This document shows, piece after piece, positions 25,045-37,300 of a DNA stretch of 64,000 bases (the first letter of the stretch is position 1; the number at the start of each line of letters is the position of its first letter). Both the position numbers and the translations under genes were made by a program. The notes beneath the pieces were generated by a model. That model searched no databases. It was not told where the DNA came from and saw nothing but the letters and a program-made list of their open reading frames with translations. This DNA is from Buxus sempervirens (taxonomy: Eukaryota; Streptophyta; Magnoliopsida; Buxales; Buxaceae): positions 34,675,439-34,739,438 of the forward strand of contig OX387191.1 in assembly GCA_947561395.2 (NCBI GenBank). Reading direction: 5' to 3'.

Positions 25045-25240
25045 GGGGCCTCACTTGTTGTGATGGCAAAACCATCATGGTGATCGGCATGAGACCACAT
25101 GTTTGAGTCTGAGTGCTCTTACTTGCCAAAAGTTAGGTCTTTTTACAGTTAGCCAATCCCAAGACCCTACTTTTGTGGGACCTACACTGGGTTATGGCCG
25201 TTTACGCTTGATGTGCTCCAGTTCCTTAATCATCTTGATT
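25045..25240 (+). mobile_element. Possible tRNA-derived SINE fragment
   Basis: Contains a stretch like a tRNA B box (TTTGAGTCTGAG at 25103) followed by CCCAAGACCCTACTTTTGTG and GGACCTACACTGGG, phrases reminiscent of the body of plant Au-type SINEs. No clear A box, tail or TSD was found. From 25241 to 25960 I see nothing recognised, except a TATA-like TATAAATAGAGG at about 25889. Confidence 0.28.
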
Positions 25241-25960
25241 CATTGCCAATAAAGACCAAGGATTTAACAAAATTAATGTCTTGCCAAGTTAGTCAAAATA
25301 CAAACCTTGAAGGCTGTAAACCAAAAACTTAACAAGGAAATACTTGATGAATATTAACAAACTACGGGTAATGAGTTATCGTTTATCAACCAATGCAACC
25401 ACCAAGGACATGGTCAAAGCTATGGATAAGCCACATGAATGACACCTGGATGAGCCATAAGGTGACACTTGGTTGCCTATTTATACTTCCATTAAGCTGC
25501 TTCATCAATTGTATAAATTTTGTTGACTGTCGGTCCTGCTGTTGATCCCCATTGATAAATAAACTTGCTAGATGAGCTTAGGATATATGCTACTTAAAAA
25601 AAAAAAAAAGAAATCTCTGTGTTCAAGTTAGACTCTCCATGCTGGACAACTCCTGATAATCTTAATCATCATATAAATGTCCATATCTTTAGAGTTTGTA
25701 ATGAACCTTAGGATTCTTTGCTGCCAAAATTTTTATAATTCATACTATTTCCTTAGAGACTCGTAGAAACCTTTTGGAATGGAAAGTATGGAGCTACTTA
25801 AACCTGCTATATAAAACTACATGAACTGCTCAAACCTTCAAAGGACATTTTGATCCTTTTAATTAGATGGTTAAAATGAAAATAATATAAATAGAGGAGA
25901 AATCTACAGGAAGCTTGATTTTTGAGTTCTCCCCTTGTCTTCTCTACCATTATTCTGTTG

Positions 25961-25963
<3 letters not shown>

Positions 25964-26010
<47 letters not shown>
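25964..26010 (+). repeat. (CT)n microsatellite
   Basis: About 23 uninterrupted CT units, inside the Pack-MULE. Confidence 0.95.
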
Positions 26011-26012
<2 letters not shown>

Positions 26013-26552
26013 TTTTTATTTACTTTCTAATCTGAATGTTCCATGTTGTACAAGGGATCCAATGGTCACACCATGGCTCTTCTTGTTCTTGTATTTAATT
26101 TCTCTTAAATTGTAGGAGTAACTATAATTATATAATATCTTGGAGTTCCCTTTTTGTTAATTCATTTGTTTCTTCTTTTTAGTATGGTGTTTCTACCTAT
26201 TATTGTTGAAAATTGCATGTGGTTGGGAACCCTTCTTGTCGTGTAATAGTTTTAGATTTGATAATTGTTTTGGATGAGAGTGCTTCAGATTTCATGAACA
26301 GTATGATCTGAACAGTGTTATTGCTTGGTACTTTGTAATTGTATGAACAATATTCTTAACAATAATTTGATAATTTGTCTGAATAGTGCCCATGACAGTA
26401 TGTCCAAAAAGTGTTGTTGAGTTCATGAATAATTTTCTTTAGAATTGTTGTTTTTTGCCTTTCCGGAAAGTTTTTTTTAGAAGATTGAAGATTTATAATA
26501 GATAATAAATTAATGATTCCTAAACTCATTTTTTTATATCTTTTGATTGTAT

Positions 26553-26790
26553 TCCTTTAAAGGTTATTTCTATTAAACTGAATGGAAGTAACTTTGTTAC
26601 TTGGGTCAAATCGACATTCATAGAAAAGGAAAAAGGCAGTATATTAGTGAGGAGAAACTCAAATCAACAAGAAAATTATGAATGGGTTCAAGAAGATGCA
26701 CAAATCATGACATTTTTGTAGAATGGCATGGATCTCATGACTAGTGTCTCATTCATGTTATGTGATATCTCATTTCATGAGGTATGCAGC
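26553..26790 (+). pseudogene. Ty1/copia gag remnant inside the Pack-MULE
   Basis: The forward translation gives ISIKLNGSNFVTWVKS near 26565 and EWVQEDAQIMTFL then NGMDLMTSVSFMLCD near 26685-26760, with a stop in between. This is the layout of the N-terminal gag-like domain (a KLNG.N...W motif, then a short acidic stretch and a hydrophobic helix) of copia elements. No protease, integrase or RT follows, and no LTR pair was seen. Probably a later insertion into the MULE that has decayed. Confidence 0.5.
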
Positions 26791-27261
26791 TGTATTATTT
26801 CAAGGTATATTTTTTGGGTGTTTCTCCATGATAATTTTTTTTCTTTTGAGTCAAATCATGATGCCAGTTTGTGATAGATTTGACAATGAAACTGTAGAAG
26901 TAGGTAACAAGTTGGTTCATATTTGATCACATAGTCAAATTGCCATGAAAATCTATCAACTCATGAATTACAGAAAAAATTGCTAGCCACTTGGTTGAAG
27001 TATCAGAAAACAAGAAATAAACTTGTTTCAGTCATCAGATGGTGACTCATAAAATACATCTTACACTGAGACAACTTGACAATTTCTGTTTTAAGTTTCT
27101 TACCTCATTATTTCTCTTCAAAGCAGAAAAACACAATGGTAGAAGCACAGCATGTTGCTTAGTTTTCTTATATGTTTGCTTATGTGGTAAAGTCTAATCA
27201 TTGCATTCTACTACAAGAACTCTTTAAGTGAGTTATTGGTGCTTCGGTCCAGTATTTTCAG

Positions 27262-27518
27262 GTCATTCTAGGTGTTGGTTTCGGCATATCAAAACCAGAG
27301 CATGTGAAACAGGTTTGTTGTAACATATAACTCAATGTTTACTATATTGAAGTCATATTGATTCATTTGAGAGATCTGTCACCAATTCCTTCTTTTTTTG
27401 CTCATTCCAGATAGCGGGATGGGGAGCTGCTAGTGTGATTGTTGGTAGTGCGGCAGTGAAAATACTGGGGGAAGCAAAATCTCTAGAAGAAGGGTTAAAG
27501 CCAATGGCTTCACTTTGA
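27262..27518 (+). pseudogene. Captured 3' end of a tryptophan synthase alpha-type gene
   Basis: Two exons, 27262-27312 and 27411-27518, joined by an intron with GT..AG ends and closed by TGA. They encode GVGFGISKPEHVKQ then [14 protein letters not shown] and [13 protein letters not shown], the C-terminal beta8 strand and phosphate-binding region of TrpA-fold enzymes (tryptophan synthase alpha or indole-glycerol phosphate lyase). Upstream catalytic parts are missing. The second motif reads AASVIVGSA where the family usually has an aspartate-glycine. Genomic capture is shown by the retained intron. Same strand as the GABA-T piece, about 4.7 kb downstream. Confidence 0.8.
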
Positions 27519-28117
27519 AAAGTACTTGTTAGAACATGGCAAGGCGTCAACAGTTTTTGTGCCATCCTTTTATGCATGACAATGAATAAGAATAACTTTA
27601 TTGCGTTAATTTTTTATTTTTTTAAACTTCAGCATGTATCCTAATCCGTTCCAAAAATAAATGAATATTTGTGTGCAAGGGATAAAGAATTTATTAATAT
27701 TTCTATGTTGGGTAGGAAGTGATGCTAAGATCTCATAGCTTCCAAGAACATATTATTAGAGAGTGTATTTTTTTGGGTATCTATATTATTAGAGAGTGTG
27801 TTATTAAAAAGCTAGAAGAAAGATTTTTGGCATCATACCTTCTATTGTCCAGGTACAGAGATGGGGAAAAAGTGAAAAAAAAGGGCTCAATTTGATTTAT
27901 CCCCTAATTGGAAATTGAATTTAGGATTTTATTAACTTTCTTGCTAACCAAATTTTAGGCTATCAAATTCTGGAATATCAAAACTGAGTCATACAAAAAG
28001 AGCCTTGTTACAGTATTGAGATTAACTGATCTTTTAACTGTCACAAAGGTTAAAGTTAATTGGACTAATAATAACCGGATATACATATTTAAAAAATTAA
28101 AAAAAAAGAGCTTATAC

Positions 28118-28745
28118 TGGGGTTGTGAGGACTTGTAACTGGGCTTTTGAGGACTTGTAACTGGGGTTGAGAGGACTTGTAACTAGGCTTTTGAGGACTT
28201 GTAACTGGGGTTGTGAGGACTTGTAACTGGGCTTTTGAGGATTTGTAACTGGGGTTGTGAGAACTTGTAACAGGGGTTGAGAGGACTTGTAACTGGGGTT
28301 GTGAGGACTTGTAACAAGGCTTGTGAGGACTTGTAACTGGGGTTGTGAGGACTTGTAACTGGGGTTGAGAGGACTTGTAACTGGGGTTGAGAGGACTAGG
28401 ACTTGTAACAGGGCTTGTGAGGACTTGTAACAGGGCTTGTGAGGACTTGTAACAGTGGTTGTGAGGACTTGTAACAAGGCTTGTGAGGACTTGTAACTTG
28501 GCTTGTGAGGACTTGTAACAGGGGTTGTGAGGACTTGTAACAGGGGCTGTGAGGACTTGTAACAGGGGTTGTGAGGACTTGTAACAAGGCTTGTGAGGAC
28601 TTGTAACAAGGCTTGTGAAGACTTATAACTTGGCTTGTGAGGACTTGTAACAGGGGTTGTGAGGACTTGTAACAAGGCTTGTGAGGACTTATAACTTGGC
28701 TTGTGAGGACTTGTAACAGGGGTTGTGAGGACTTGTAACTGGTAT
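28118..28745 (-). repeat. 22-bp minisatellite, about 28 units
   Basis: Direct array with the core GGACTTGTAAC followed by a variable GGGGTTGTGA or AAGGCTTGTGA half. Because 22 is not a multiple of three and stops are absent on the minus strand, long repetitive open frames appear there; they are not taken as genes. The core GGACTTGTAA is shared with the array in the MULE at 38613-40694. Confidence 0.95.
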
Positions 28746-29445
28746 ATCTTCTCTAATAATCTGATTCTAATTTCCGTTGTAACCAAACGTGATTTTGGAT
28801 TTTAAAAATCGATAATTATAATCAGATTCTGATAATCCAGAATTAGGATCAAAATCAATAATCTATAATACCAACCAAACAAGGCCCCAAGGCTTTAAAC
28901 CATCGCACCAGATACTTTTGGGTAACATATATACTTGATTAAGGGATTAATGCTTACATTCCTTTCCTGTTTATAGTATGCCAAATTGATCCTTTTACAC
29001 TCCATATTCTTCTTAATTGCCTACAGTGGGTACCAATTTAAAACTCCATGAGAAGAAAGACATCATGCTTTGTGATTTCATTCTGGCTTTGTAACCTTCT
29101 GTGGATGTGTTAATAAAATATCGTTAGGGAAGCATTATCTGTTGATGATTAAGAATCCAAACTGATGGAAATTCCAATATATTCGATGGTTATTGCTGAC
29201 AAAGGAAAAACAACTAAATGACAAACGAATTAGAAAGATTGATAACTCCTTGGCTTACCAAATGAACAAATCAAATAAAAGTTCTTCTATTAAAATATGA
29301 GAATCACAAAGAGTGTGCTCAAAAAGAACCAGAAATTCCAGAAATTGAACTTCCAAAATTCATATGTACAAAATATCTGCATTTAGAGCAATGTACCTAT
29401 GGCTCTCATGGCAACAATGTTGAAGAAAGGTGAATTCCAGCTTCC

Positions 29446-29674
29446 TTACAAGTGTAGGAGGTTTGAAATTGGGTTCCAATCCAAAATCGAAGGTCTCTTA
29501 TCTGCTGGAAGCACAAAATTGAGCTGAAACATCTCCTTCGAGACATTGACACTTTCACAAAACCCCACAAGTTTAGCTACTATCTCAGCACTCTCATGAA
29601 TATGCTTGGCATCATGGGGATTTGTCCACAGCTTGTTTGCAACAAACTCCCTTTCGCGTTTCAGCGCTCTGATA
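29446..29674 (-). pseudogene. Captured 3'-terminal exon of an unidentified protein gene
   Basis: On the minus strand, after an acceptor ATATGCAG, 75 codons are open and end in TAA at 29448-29446. The peptide is rich in charged helix (ALKREREFVANKLW, then HESAEIVAKLVGFCESVNV) and ends FVLPADKRPSILDWNPIS plus a few residues. It looks like a genuine conserved C-terminus, but I cannot name the family with confidence. No matching upstream exon is found to 31931. It lies in the same orientation as the RING-type exon and downstream of it. Confidence 0.55.
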
Positions 29675-31931
29675 CTGCATATATCAGAGAGAATTCAGAT
29701 ATCCAGCAGTAACAAGTAACAAAGGAAACTCATCAGTCATCTCAAAAAGCTGTACACACACAAAAAAAACACAGAAAGATAGGGAGCTTCCCGATATACC
29801 TTGAGGATAGTGAGATGGTTGGCTCATCCCCTACATGGTGGGAGAGGGATTCAAACCAATTGCATGTATTTAAACTGAGTCCCAGTTAGGTTGAAAAACT
29901 CTGTTTGAGTCTTGGGCTGACATGGCCTAGCCTAAATCACTTTCTCATTTGGGATTTTTGGTGTTTATGTGTGGACACTGTGGAGATATATAATATTAGG
30001 TATCTTCTAAGATCATTGGTTTCATTTGTTCTAAATCCTTGCAAAATTACTCAAGTAGCTGACACCACTTGATGTCTTTGCTGTTAATGGCTTTGCAGTT
30101 TAGATTGCTTTCATCAAATTCATGAACTATGTTGTAGAATATTTATGCATAGTAGATATTTTTAATGACTCATCAATAACTGACACATGAATACATGCAT
30201 CAGCGTGTTTAACAATTAATTATGGCTGTTGATACAGGTTCCATTTCTTCTTAACTCTTGTAAAATCATCCGAATGAATGACACTAATTGACGTATTTGC
30301 TGTTAATGGTTCCTCAGTTTTGACTTCCTTCATGAAATTCATGAAGCTGTCGGAGTAATCTTTTGTAGAGTAGTGATACACTGTTATGACTTATTGCACT
30401 CATATATTATAAATTTTTAATGACTCATTCAAATAATTGACACATTAACACGTGCATTCATGTGTTTGACAATGCAAATATTATCATTGATAAGGATCAA
30501 TTGAGTTTCATGATGTTCTCATTCATCCCATTTCATCTTTCTTGTTCCTACCAGGTTACTCACTAATCGAGGCATTTATGACATAGCAGCCCTATGCTCC
30601 CAAGAAGAGAGGTATTTCATTATCCTTTGACTTTAACAAGGCTATACTATAATCACATTGCTTTAATAAGATCGATATTTTCTTTTAGTAGCAAAATTAT
30701 ATGTCATTATTCCTCTTGGTGAGATGAGGGAGTAAGGTTTTATGGGAGGGTAGTGGGAAGACACCTGTTGTTCACCTGATGGGTGATCCTTGTATTCTGC
30801 TGCATATTTTTTCCTTATATAAAATTCTAGTTGATTTATATATATGTCACTATGTTGAGATGGCTCAGTGTGTGATTATTGTTAACAATCAAAATTTTAT
30901 ATGGGGCTGTGAATACGGTGGATTGGGTGGCATTGTAATCAGTCCATACTTGGTATAAGCTAAATATTTTTTTGTAACACCATGAATATTTAGGAAGAAT
31001 AAATAAAATTTATTATGTGGTTGAGCCATAACCATAAGTCTTACTAATTGCAGGTTGTTGTTGGGAGGAGGCTAGAGCAAGTGTTTAAGGTTGGGCAGGG
31101 GAGGAGACACTTGTTTCATTATATAAGTTATCGGGATAATATTTTGAACATTTCCCATTAACCTATGTATGGACAAATTCAAGAGTCTTTATGTAAAGAC
31201 TCACATTATGGTTATCAAGTTAATTAATTCATATGAGAAAAGGAATTGCGCCACAATCCAAATTACAATTCCACAGCTCAATGGAAATTACAATCTCAAC
31301 ACACTTCATCCATTTCAAAAAAAATTTTAAAGAAATTACAGTCTCAGCATGTTTAAATTTCTTTCACCACACTTCAATTTGAGTTGGAAAATATACGATC
31401 ACATGATTCTCAAAACAACGGTAACAAAGACCTAAAGACACATTTTGTGGTCAATCTGTTCTCATAAACAAATATCTTAAAATATAAACACATGTAACAT
31501 CAATGTAAAGAACTATTTTCTTTCTCTAGTTCATTGATACTGTAAACAACAAATGAATGGTAGGTAATAATTCACTCCAACCTTTTCAGCATGAGTTTAA
31601 AAATAACAACATGACAAGTGAACTAGAGATTAATTTTTTGCAAGAATCTGCCTGATCAATTCAGTGGTCATAAACAAATGTAATTAATAACAAGCATAAG
31701 AAAAGGAAATATCGTCTCTGTTATTTTATTTTTGGGTCCGCAAGATGCATGGTGAAAGTCCGAAACAAACCTCATGCAATGCAGTTTCTTAAAAATAATC
31801 ATTTCAGATGGAACTAATTACAGATCAATGGAGGCTGTATCCTAAAGAATATATATCAAGTAATGCGATGAGGGAAAATTCAAACTCAAAACAAGCAAAT
31901 ACTAATATAAATGCATTAGCATGTATAGTAC
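29675..31931. other. Pack-MULE interior, no gene recognised
   Basis: Contains two similar blocks at about 30040-30210 and 30270-30470 (TTCATGAA(A/C)TTC..GTAGA, TTTTTAATGACTCAT, TGACACAT.AA.AC), a direct duplication of roughly 200 bp. A short exon-like phrase lies at 30554-30608. Nothing else stands out. Confidence 0.4.
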
Positions 31932-32315
31932 CTCTGGTTGCTGATTCATAATCGTCGGGATTGACGCCTTGAATTGGAGGTGGTGTCCACTGTTGAGTCC
32001 GAAAACTCTCAGATAGGCTACTAAAAGACAGCCCAGACCCATCAGATCCAGCATACCGATGATCAGAAAAATTGTTTCCTGTCAACCAGATCCTGCTTTG
32101 TCCGCTCTCTGATGAGACAGAGGACTCATAGAGTGGAACCCCATGGGGTGAACTATATGATCGCCCTTCAGATTGGAATCGACAATCCCATCTTCTTGAT
32201 AAAGGAGGTGAGAAGCTTGAATTAGTTCGCCAGTAGGGTTCATGTGGAACCATAGACCATTCTCCACTGGCTCTGTTAGATCCATGTGGCCTTGCAGCCA
32301 CACAACAAAGTGACC
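31932..32315 (-). pseudogene. Captured exon of a plant RING-type (probable E3 ligase) protein
   Basis: On the minus strand an acceptor (AAGACAG) opens a 384-nt exon that closes at a GT donor (AGAG before GTACTATAC). It encodes SLCCVAARPHGSNRAS, then EPYWRTNSSFSPPLSRRWDC, and ends near WTPPPIQGVNPDDYE. This low-complexity Ser/Pro/Trp N-terminal region is, to my knowledge, that of a plant protein family with a C-terminal RING finger; the RING itself is not here. The frame is uninterrupted. Upstream sequence to the right TIR (32316-33925) shows no further coding match. Confidence 0.6.
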
Positions 32316-33925
32316 CTGTCTTAGCTATGTTCGATGCAACTTGTTAGAACAAGTAACAATTGCTTTTAACCCTCTAAAAGAGCTCCCAAAAAACCAACTT
32401 AAAGCATGATAGTGATCCCCTTATGCGACATGTCATAAAGTGTCTGTTTCCACAGGTAAACAGAATCAAAATCATCCAAGATGACTTGAGAATTTACGGA
32501 TAAATTTGCTTGAGAAAACGTTGACACCGTAGAAATATTCACTCATGATTGAAATAAGCTTCAATTTGCTAATATAATACAACATTCAGGAATCATCCCC
32601 TTGTATCAGATTTTAGTGTAACAATCATTTTATTCATGAACATGACCAAAAGAAGATAGCAACTCCACTTGCACACTGAATCGTCTTAGTAATCCAACTT
32701 CTTCCATTTTCTAGCAGAATTTATCATCAACATATCTCCTAATATCAAAAAAGTAAATAAATATTAGATGTAAAAGAAAAGAAACAAAAACCAAAACAAC
32801 TCCACCATGATTTTTCAAGAAAACGAAAATAATAAAACCAGCTTGTGATCGAAATTAACATCATATCAAAGAGACATTAAAATAAGAAAACCCAACACTA
32901 AATAATGAGAATAACAAAGTGCAGATAAAAATGAGTAATTCAATACAAGATGAACAAAGGGGAATAACCATATTGAAAATTAGACCCAACAAAAAAAGCA
33001 AAAGGAAATCATAAGTAAATATACATTGCGAATAATTATAAATTATTTAAAGCAAGGATCACAACCTTGTCATTGATGGGAAATTATATTCTCTTTCTAC
33101 TATTCCATTGGACGTCCATGTCGTAGACTAGTCTGGGTAAGATTCCAAATCCCTTATAAGGGACTGGAGCTCTCTGTAACTTCTTAAAGCTTCACCGGAC
33201 ATTCTGGATTTCTGTGTGAACTAACCTTTCCATACACATTGTGTACGTGGGATTTGATCCTTTTCTTCTCCATATAAACAGATTTTATTTGTTGCTCATA
33301 ACAAAACTAATTAAATAAAGACAATTTCTGAAGAAGTTGAGTTGGGTATTACAATATATTGAATGGCAAATAGCAAGAAGAGATACTGGAGATCACTAAA
33401 ATCATTTGCAGGAAAATATTAAGTTTGTCTCCAAGTGATAGCCTAGGTGATACATGAAAAGTCGACAGAAGCTAGCAAGACACAAGCTTTACCAATCAAA
33501 GTCGACACTAAAAGCAAACTCTTTACACCAATATACCATTAAGGGCCGGCGACTGCCAAACCTAACCAATCAGTACAATTCATATGCTATGCCGAGATAA
33601 GAATACGGCAATCTAAAACCTAGAATGATATACAGCAATAATCTTCCGAATAAAATGTACGAAGACGGATAACACAACAGAAACTAACCATATTACCTCG
33701 GACAAATGGTACAAATCCGTAGTAAAAGCAATTTAAGTTAAAACCTTCAAAATCAGAACCAGAAGCGAAAATACATTCATTGATACGGATCTTAACTTCG
33801 TGCGTACAACAAAAACAGTATTTCGAGAAATCATTACCATTGTTTAGAATGAAAGAAAACGAAAATCGAAAGATAAAAACAGGAAGAGAGGGCTTATGAT
33901 TACGTTGAGTAGCTTCGGCGACCAA
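32316..33925. other. Pack-MULE interior between the RING exon and the right TIR
   Basis: Probably intron and 5' region captured with the RING exon, but nothing in it is recognisable. No long frame and no repeat seen. Confidence 0.4.
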
Positions 33926-33974
33926 TTTCCTCTACGAGGTTTTCCTCTTTGGATTCCTCTTGGGAGCACCTCCG
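33926..33974 (+). repeat. Third copy of the MULE terminal sequence
   Basis: TTTCCTCTACGAGG and the following 35 bases match the outer 55 bases of the left TIR (from about 20211) with a few differences, in the same orientation. It abuts the inner edge of the right TIR (33971). Together with the outer end at 34348 it frames a unit of about 420 bp with its own short inverted ends. Confidence 0.8.
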
Positions 33975-34348
33975 GGTATCGAAGACTGAAACCTGAGTTC
34001 GAAGATTGGATCGAAGGAGCTGCTTGATGAACATCTTCGTCTCCACAGCACGTAAGCACTTGCAGAACCGGAGAGGCTTATTACTCAAGTGAAGCTCGAC
34101 TGAGAGAGGGAAAATGAAATCGGAGAGTCTCCTCTTTGCAGCGAGACTGAGAGAGGGAAAATGAAATTTACGAATGAAGCTCGACTTTTCAAACGCGGCT
34201 ACGCGGCTACAAACGACGAACGCGGCTCAAAAAACCCAAATCGGCTTAAAGCGTTGATCAAGAGGAGAAAGCCGGGTGGGACGCGTGTCGTCCGCAGGCG
34301 CTCCCAAGAGGATTCCAAAGAGGAAATCCTCGTAGAGGAAAACGACTG
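33971..34348 (-). repeat. Right TIR of the Pack-MULE, contains GABA-T exon 1 facing inward
   Basis: Reverse complement of the left TIR (20204-20581). The GABA-T start codon and 14-codon exon lie at 34034-33993 on the minus strand with a following GT donor, so transcription from here would run toward the RING-type exon. Confidence 0.92.
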
Positions 34349-37300
34349 CTTTGGTACAACCCTCCCATGTGTATGGTAGGGAGCAAGATCTGAAACGAGT
34401 ACTTGGATTTTTGTCATCAGACGTAACTGGCAATAGAAACTTTTCAGTTGCTTCCATCGTTGGCTTGGGAGGGGTTGGCAAGACCACTCTTGCTCAACTT
34501 CTCTACAATCATGAGAAATTGAAGGATCTGGATCCGAAAGGATGGGTATGCGTTTCCGATCGATTTGACGTGACACGGATTACCAAGGCAATTCTTGAGT
34601 CGATCACCAGAACACCATCTGGTCTTTCCGATTTGCAGCCACTTCAAGATAAATTGAAAGGGGTACTGAACGGAAAGAAATTTTTAATTGTTTTAGATGA
34701 TATATGGACAGAAAACAGCAGGGATTGGCATGATCTACGAGCTCCTTTTGAAGTTGGTTGCAGGGGTAGTAAGATTTTTGTCACTACCAGAAGCAAGCAC
34801 GTTGCGTCAATAATGGGAAGCGTTCACACTCATCATCTAAACAAGTTATCAGAAGAAGAATGTCGATCTTTGTTTAATCAGCATGCTTTTGAAAATGGAA
34901 GTCCCGATGCACATCCAGACCTGAAATCCATTGGAGAGAAAATCGTAGAAAAGTGTGATGGGTTGCCCCTGGCAGCAAAGGCACTCGGAGGCCTCTTATG
35001 CGGTAAACTAGAGATTGCTGAATGGGAGCTCGTCTTGAACAGTGAAATATGGGATCTGGCAAAAGACAAGAGTGTCGATATTCTTCCGTCTCTTAAAGTG
35101 AGCTATCATTATCTCCCTGCTCACTTGAAGCAGTGCTTTTCTTATTGTGCCATATTCCCTCAAGACCATGTCTTTGACAAGGAAGAGCTGATCCTGTTGT
35201 GGATGGCAGAAGGCTTTTTGCAGCCAAAAGGGCACATGAGAATGGAAGATGTAGGTGATGAGTATTTTCGAGAGCTATTATCGAGATCATTCTTTCAACC
35301 GTACAGCGATGACCGATCAAGCGGATTTGTGATGCATGATCTCATTCTTGATGTAGCTCGGTTCGTCTCCAGAGGAATATGCTTCCATTTTAGGGATGGG
35401 GTAGATGGTGATAATTCAGCAGAGGTTGATGTGTCATTGGTTCGCTACGCACTTATGCCTATAAAATGGTTTCAGGTGATGTCTAAATTTGAGGTATTTC
35501 AAGAAGCCAGAACCTTTCGTACCTTTTTGTTGAAGGCATATAAAAGTTCTTTTTTATGTGTACCTAAGCGGCTCCCATTTTATTTGTTTCCAAGACTACA
35601 ATGCTTACGTGTGCTTGGTTTAAGTCGTTGTGGTATTTCAGAGTTGCCAGAATCAATTGGTAATTTGACGCATCTTAGACACCTCGATCTCTCTGAAACT
35701 CATATTAAAAAGTTGCCAGACTCCTTGAGCACACTCTGGAACTTGCAAACATTATTACTAAGAGATTGCTACCGTCTTTTCGATTTGATTACTGATATAG
35801 GCAACCTAACTGAACTCCGACATCTCGATATTCAGGGTTGCGTGAGGTTAACAAGGATGCCACTAGGAATGAGTAAATTGACAAATCTTCAGACGCTGAC
35901 TCGTTTTACAGTGGGGGCAAGTAGTGGTTCAAGTGTCAAAGAACTGAAGGACATGAAGCAACTTCGTGGAAAACTCGATATTCTTGGACTGAAGAATGTT
36001 GTGGACTGTTATGGTGCTATTTTAGGGAACAAAGAGCATATCGATGAATTGGGGTTGAATTGGCAATTCACAAGGACACATGTTGGAAATGAGGACATTG
36101 AATCCGCATATGCCGTGATTAAGGCGCTACAACCTCACACTAACCTCAAAAAGCTCACTGTGAAATGGTACTGTGGTACGAGATTCCCAAGCTGGTTAGG
36201 GTATTCGTCCTACTCTAACTTAACGGACTTAAGACTCATTCATTTTGGCGAATGCCAACAACTCCCTCCCCTGGGGTGTCTACCCTCGCTCAAATATGTT
36301 TTGATTGAGGGAATGTGGAATGTAAAAAAGGTGGGCTTTGAGTTCTATGGAGGTGTTCATCATGCATCCAACTCACCATTTCAGTCACTGGAGATATTGA
36401 TATTCCGAGGTATGAAGAGTTGGGAAGACTGGTCTGGGATTGAAGAAGATCGTGAAGAACTATTTCCTTGCCTTCGTGAGCTTGAGATATATGATTGTCC
36501 TAGACTAAGGAAGTTCTCTCACCGATTTGTAAAGCTGGAAAAATTAAAGATAAAGAATTGTGGAGAATTGATTGAACTACCACGGTGTCTTCCGGTGCTA
36601 AGCAACTTAGAGGCAGAGGGATGTGAAGCTATGGTCTTCAAAAGCATGGTAGACTCTACTCCACCACCACCACTTAGCTTCCTAAAAATTTCTACAATTT
36701 CAAATCTCGAGAATCTACTAGTGTCTCTTGAAGGAGAAGGAGGAGGAGGGAGGCCATTTTGGGGATATTTAAATGCGTTGGAAAATTTAGAGATCGAAGA
36801 ATGTAATGAGCTTGTGAAGTTGTTACCGTCGAACGGGGTTAGACAAGGAGAGCAATTCCTTTTATCTCTTCGAACTCTGAGGATTTTTAGATGTCCTCAA
36901 CTTGCATGCTTGTCAGATGATGAAGATGTGCTACCCCTGAGTTCTCTTAGTCATTTGTTAATCTCTACATGTCCACGTCTTCGATTTCTTAAGTTGACTT
37001 CCCCAAAAACCATTGAGATCAGTTACTGTGACAGATTGAACATTCGGATGATGCACTGCGCTTCTCTTCGAAATTTGGTGATTCAAACCTCGCCAGGTTT
37101 GATATCCTCTGAGGAAAAGATAATGTTGCCTTCGACAATCAAAAGACTTGAGATCACTGAATGCAAAAATTTGAAGATGTTCCCTGCCCTAATGATGGCC
37201 AATAATAATTACAGCAGTGATTCCTGCATTGATAGGCTGAGCATATCTTGTTGTGGATCTCTCACGTCATTTACAGTGGAAGGTTCTTCTAGTTCCACGG

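Larger units (their letters stand above)
20204..34348. mobile_element. Pack-MULE, 14,145 bp, inserted in the CNL gene (TSD CTTTGGTAC)
   Basis: The ends are 378-bp inverted repeats beginning CAGTCGTTTTCCTCTACGAG, with about 8 mismatches and no indel by eye. The flanking 9-bp duplication (20195-20203 and 34349-34357) is perfect. Long TIRs plus a 9-bp TSD define a Mutator-like element. No MURA transposase is visible. Inside are pieces of at least four host genes: GABA-transaminase exons 1-4 (+), tryptophan synthase alpha last two exons (+), an unidentified C-terminal exon (-) and a RING-type protein exon (-). All retain intron sequence, so they were taken from genomic DNA. A copia gag remnant, an SSR and a minisatellite also lie inside. 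It is unusually large for a Pack-MULE, probably from later insertions and fusions. Confidence 0.92.

Noticed and set aside
28118..28745. Regular repeats that might suggest a CRISPR array
   Set aside because: Units are contiguous without unique spacers, and the sequence is plant nuclear DNA.
28112..28786. 224-codon open frame on the minus strand with a 22-residue repeat
   Set aside because: It is only the minisatellite read through; no stop occurs because the unit lacks them, and no domain is seen.
34351..34353. TTG as start of the NB-ARC/LRR frame
   Set aside because: It is the Leu codon of the interdomain linker, matched in the CC piece; plants do not normally start there.
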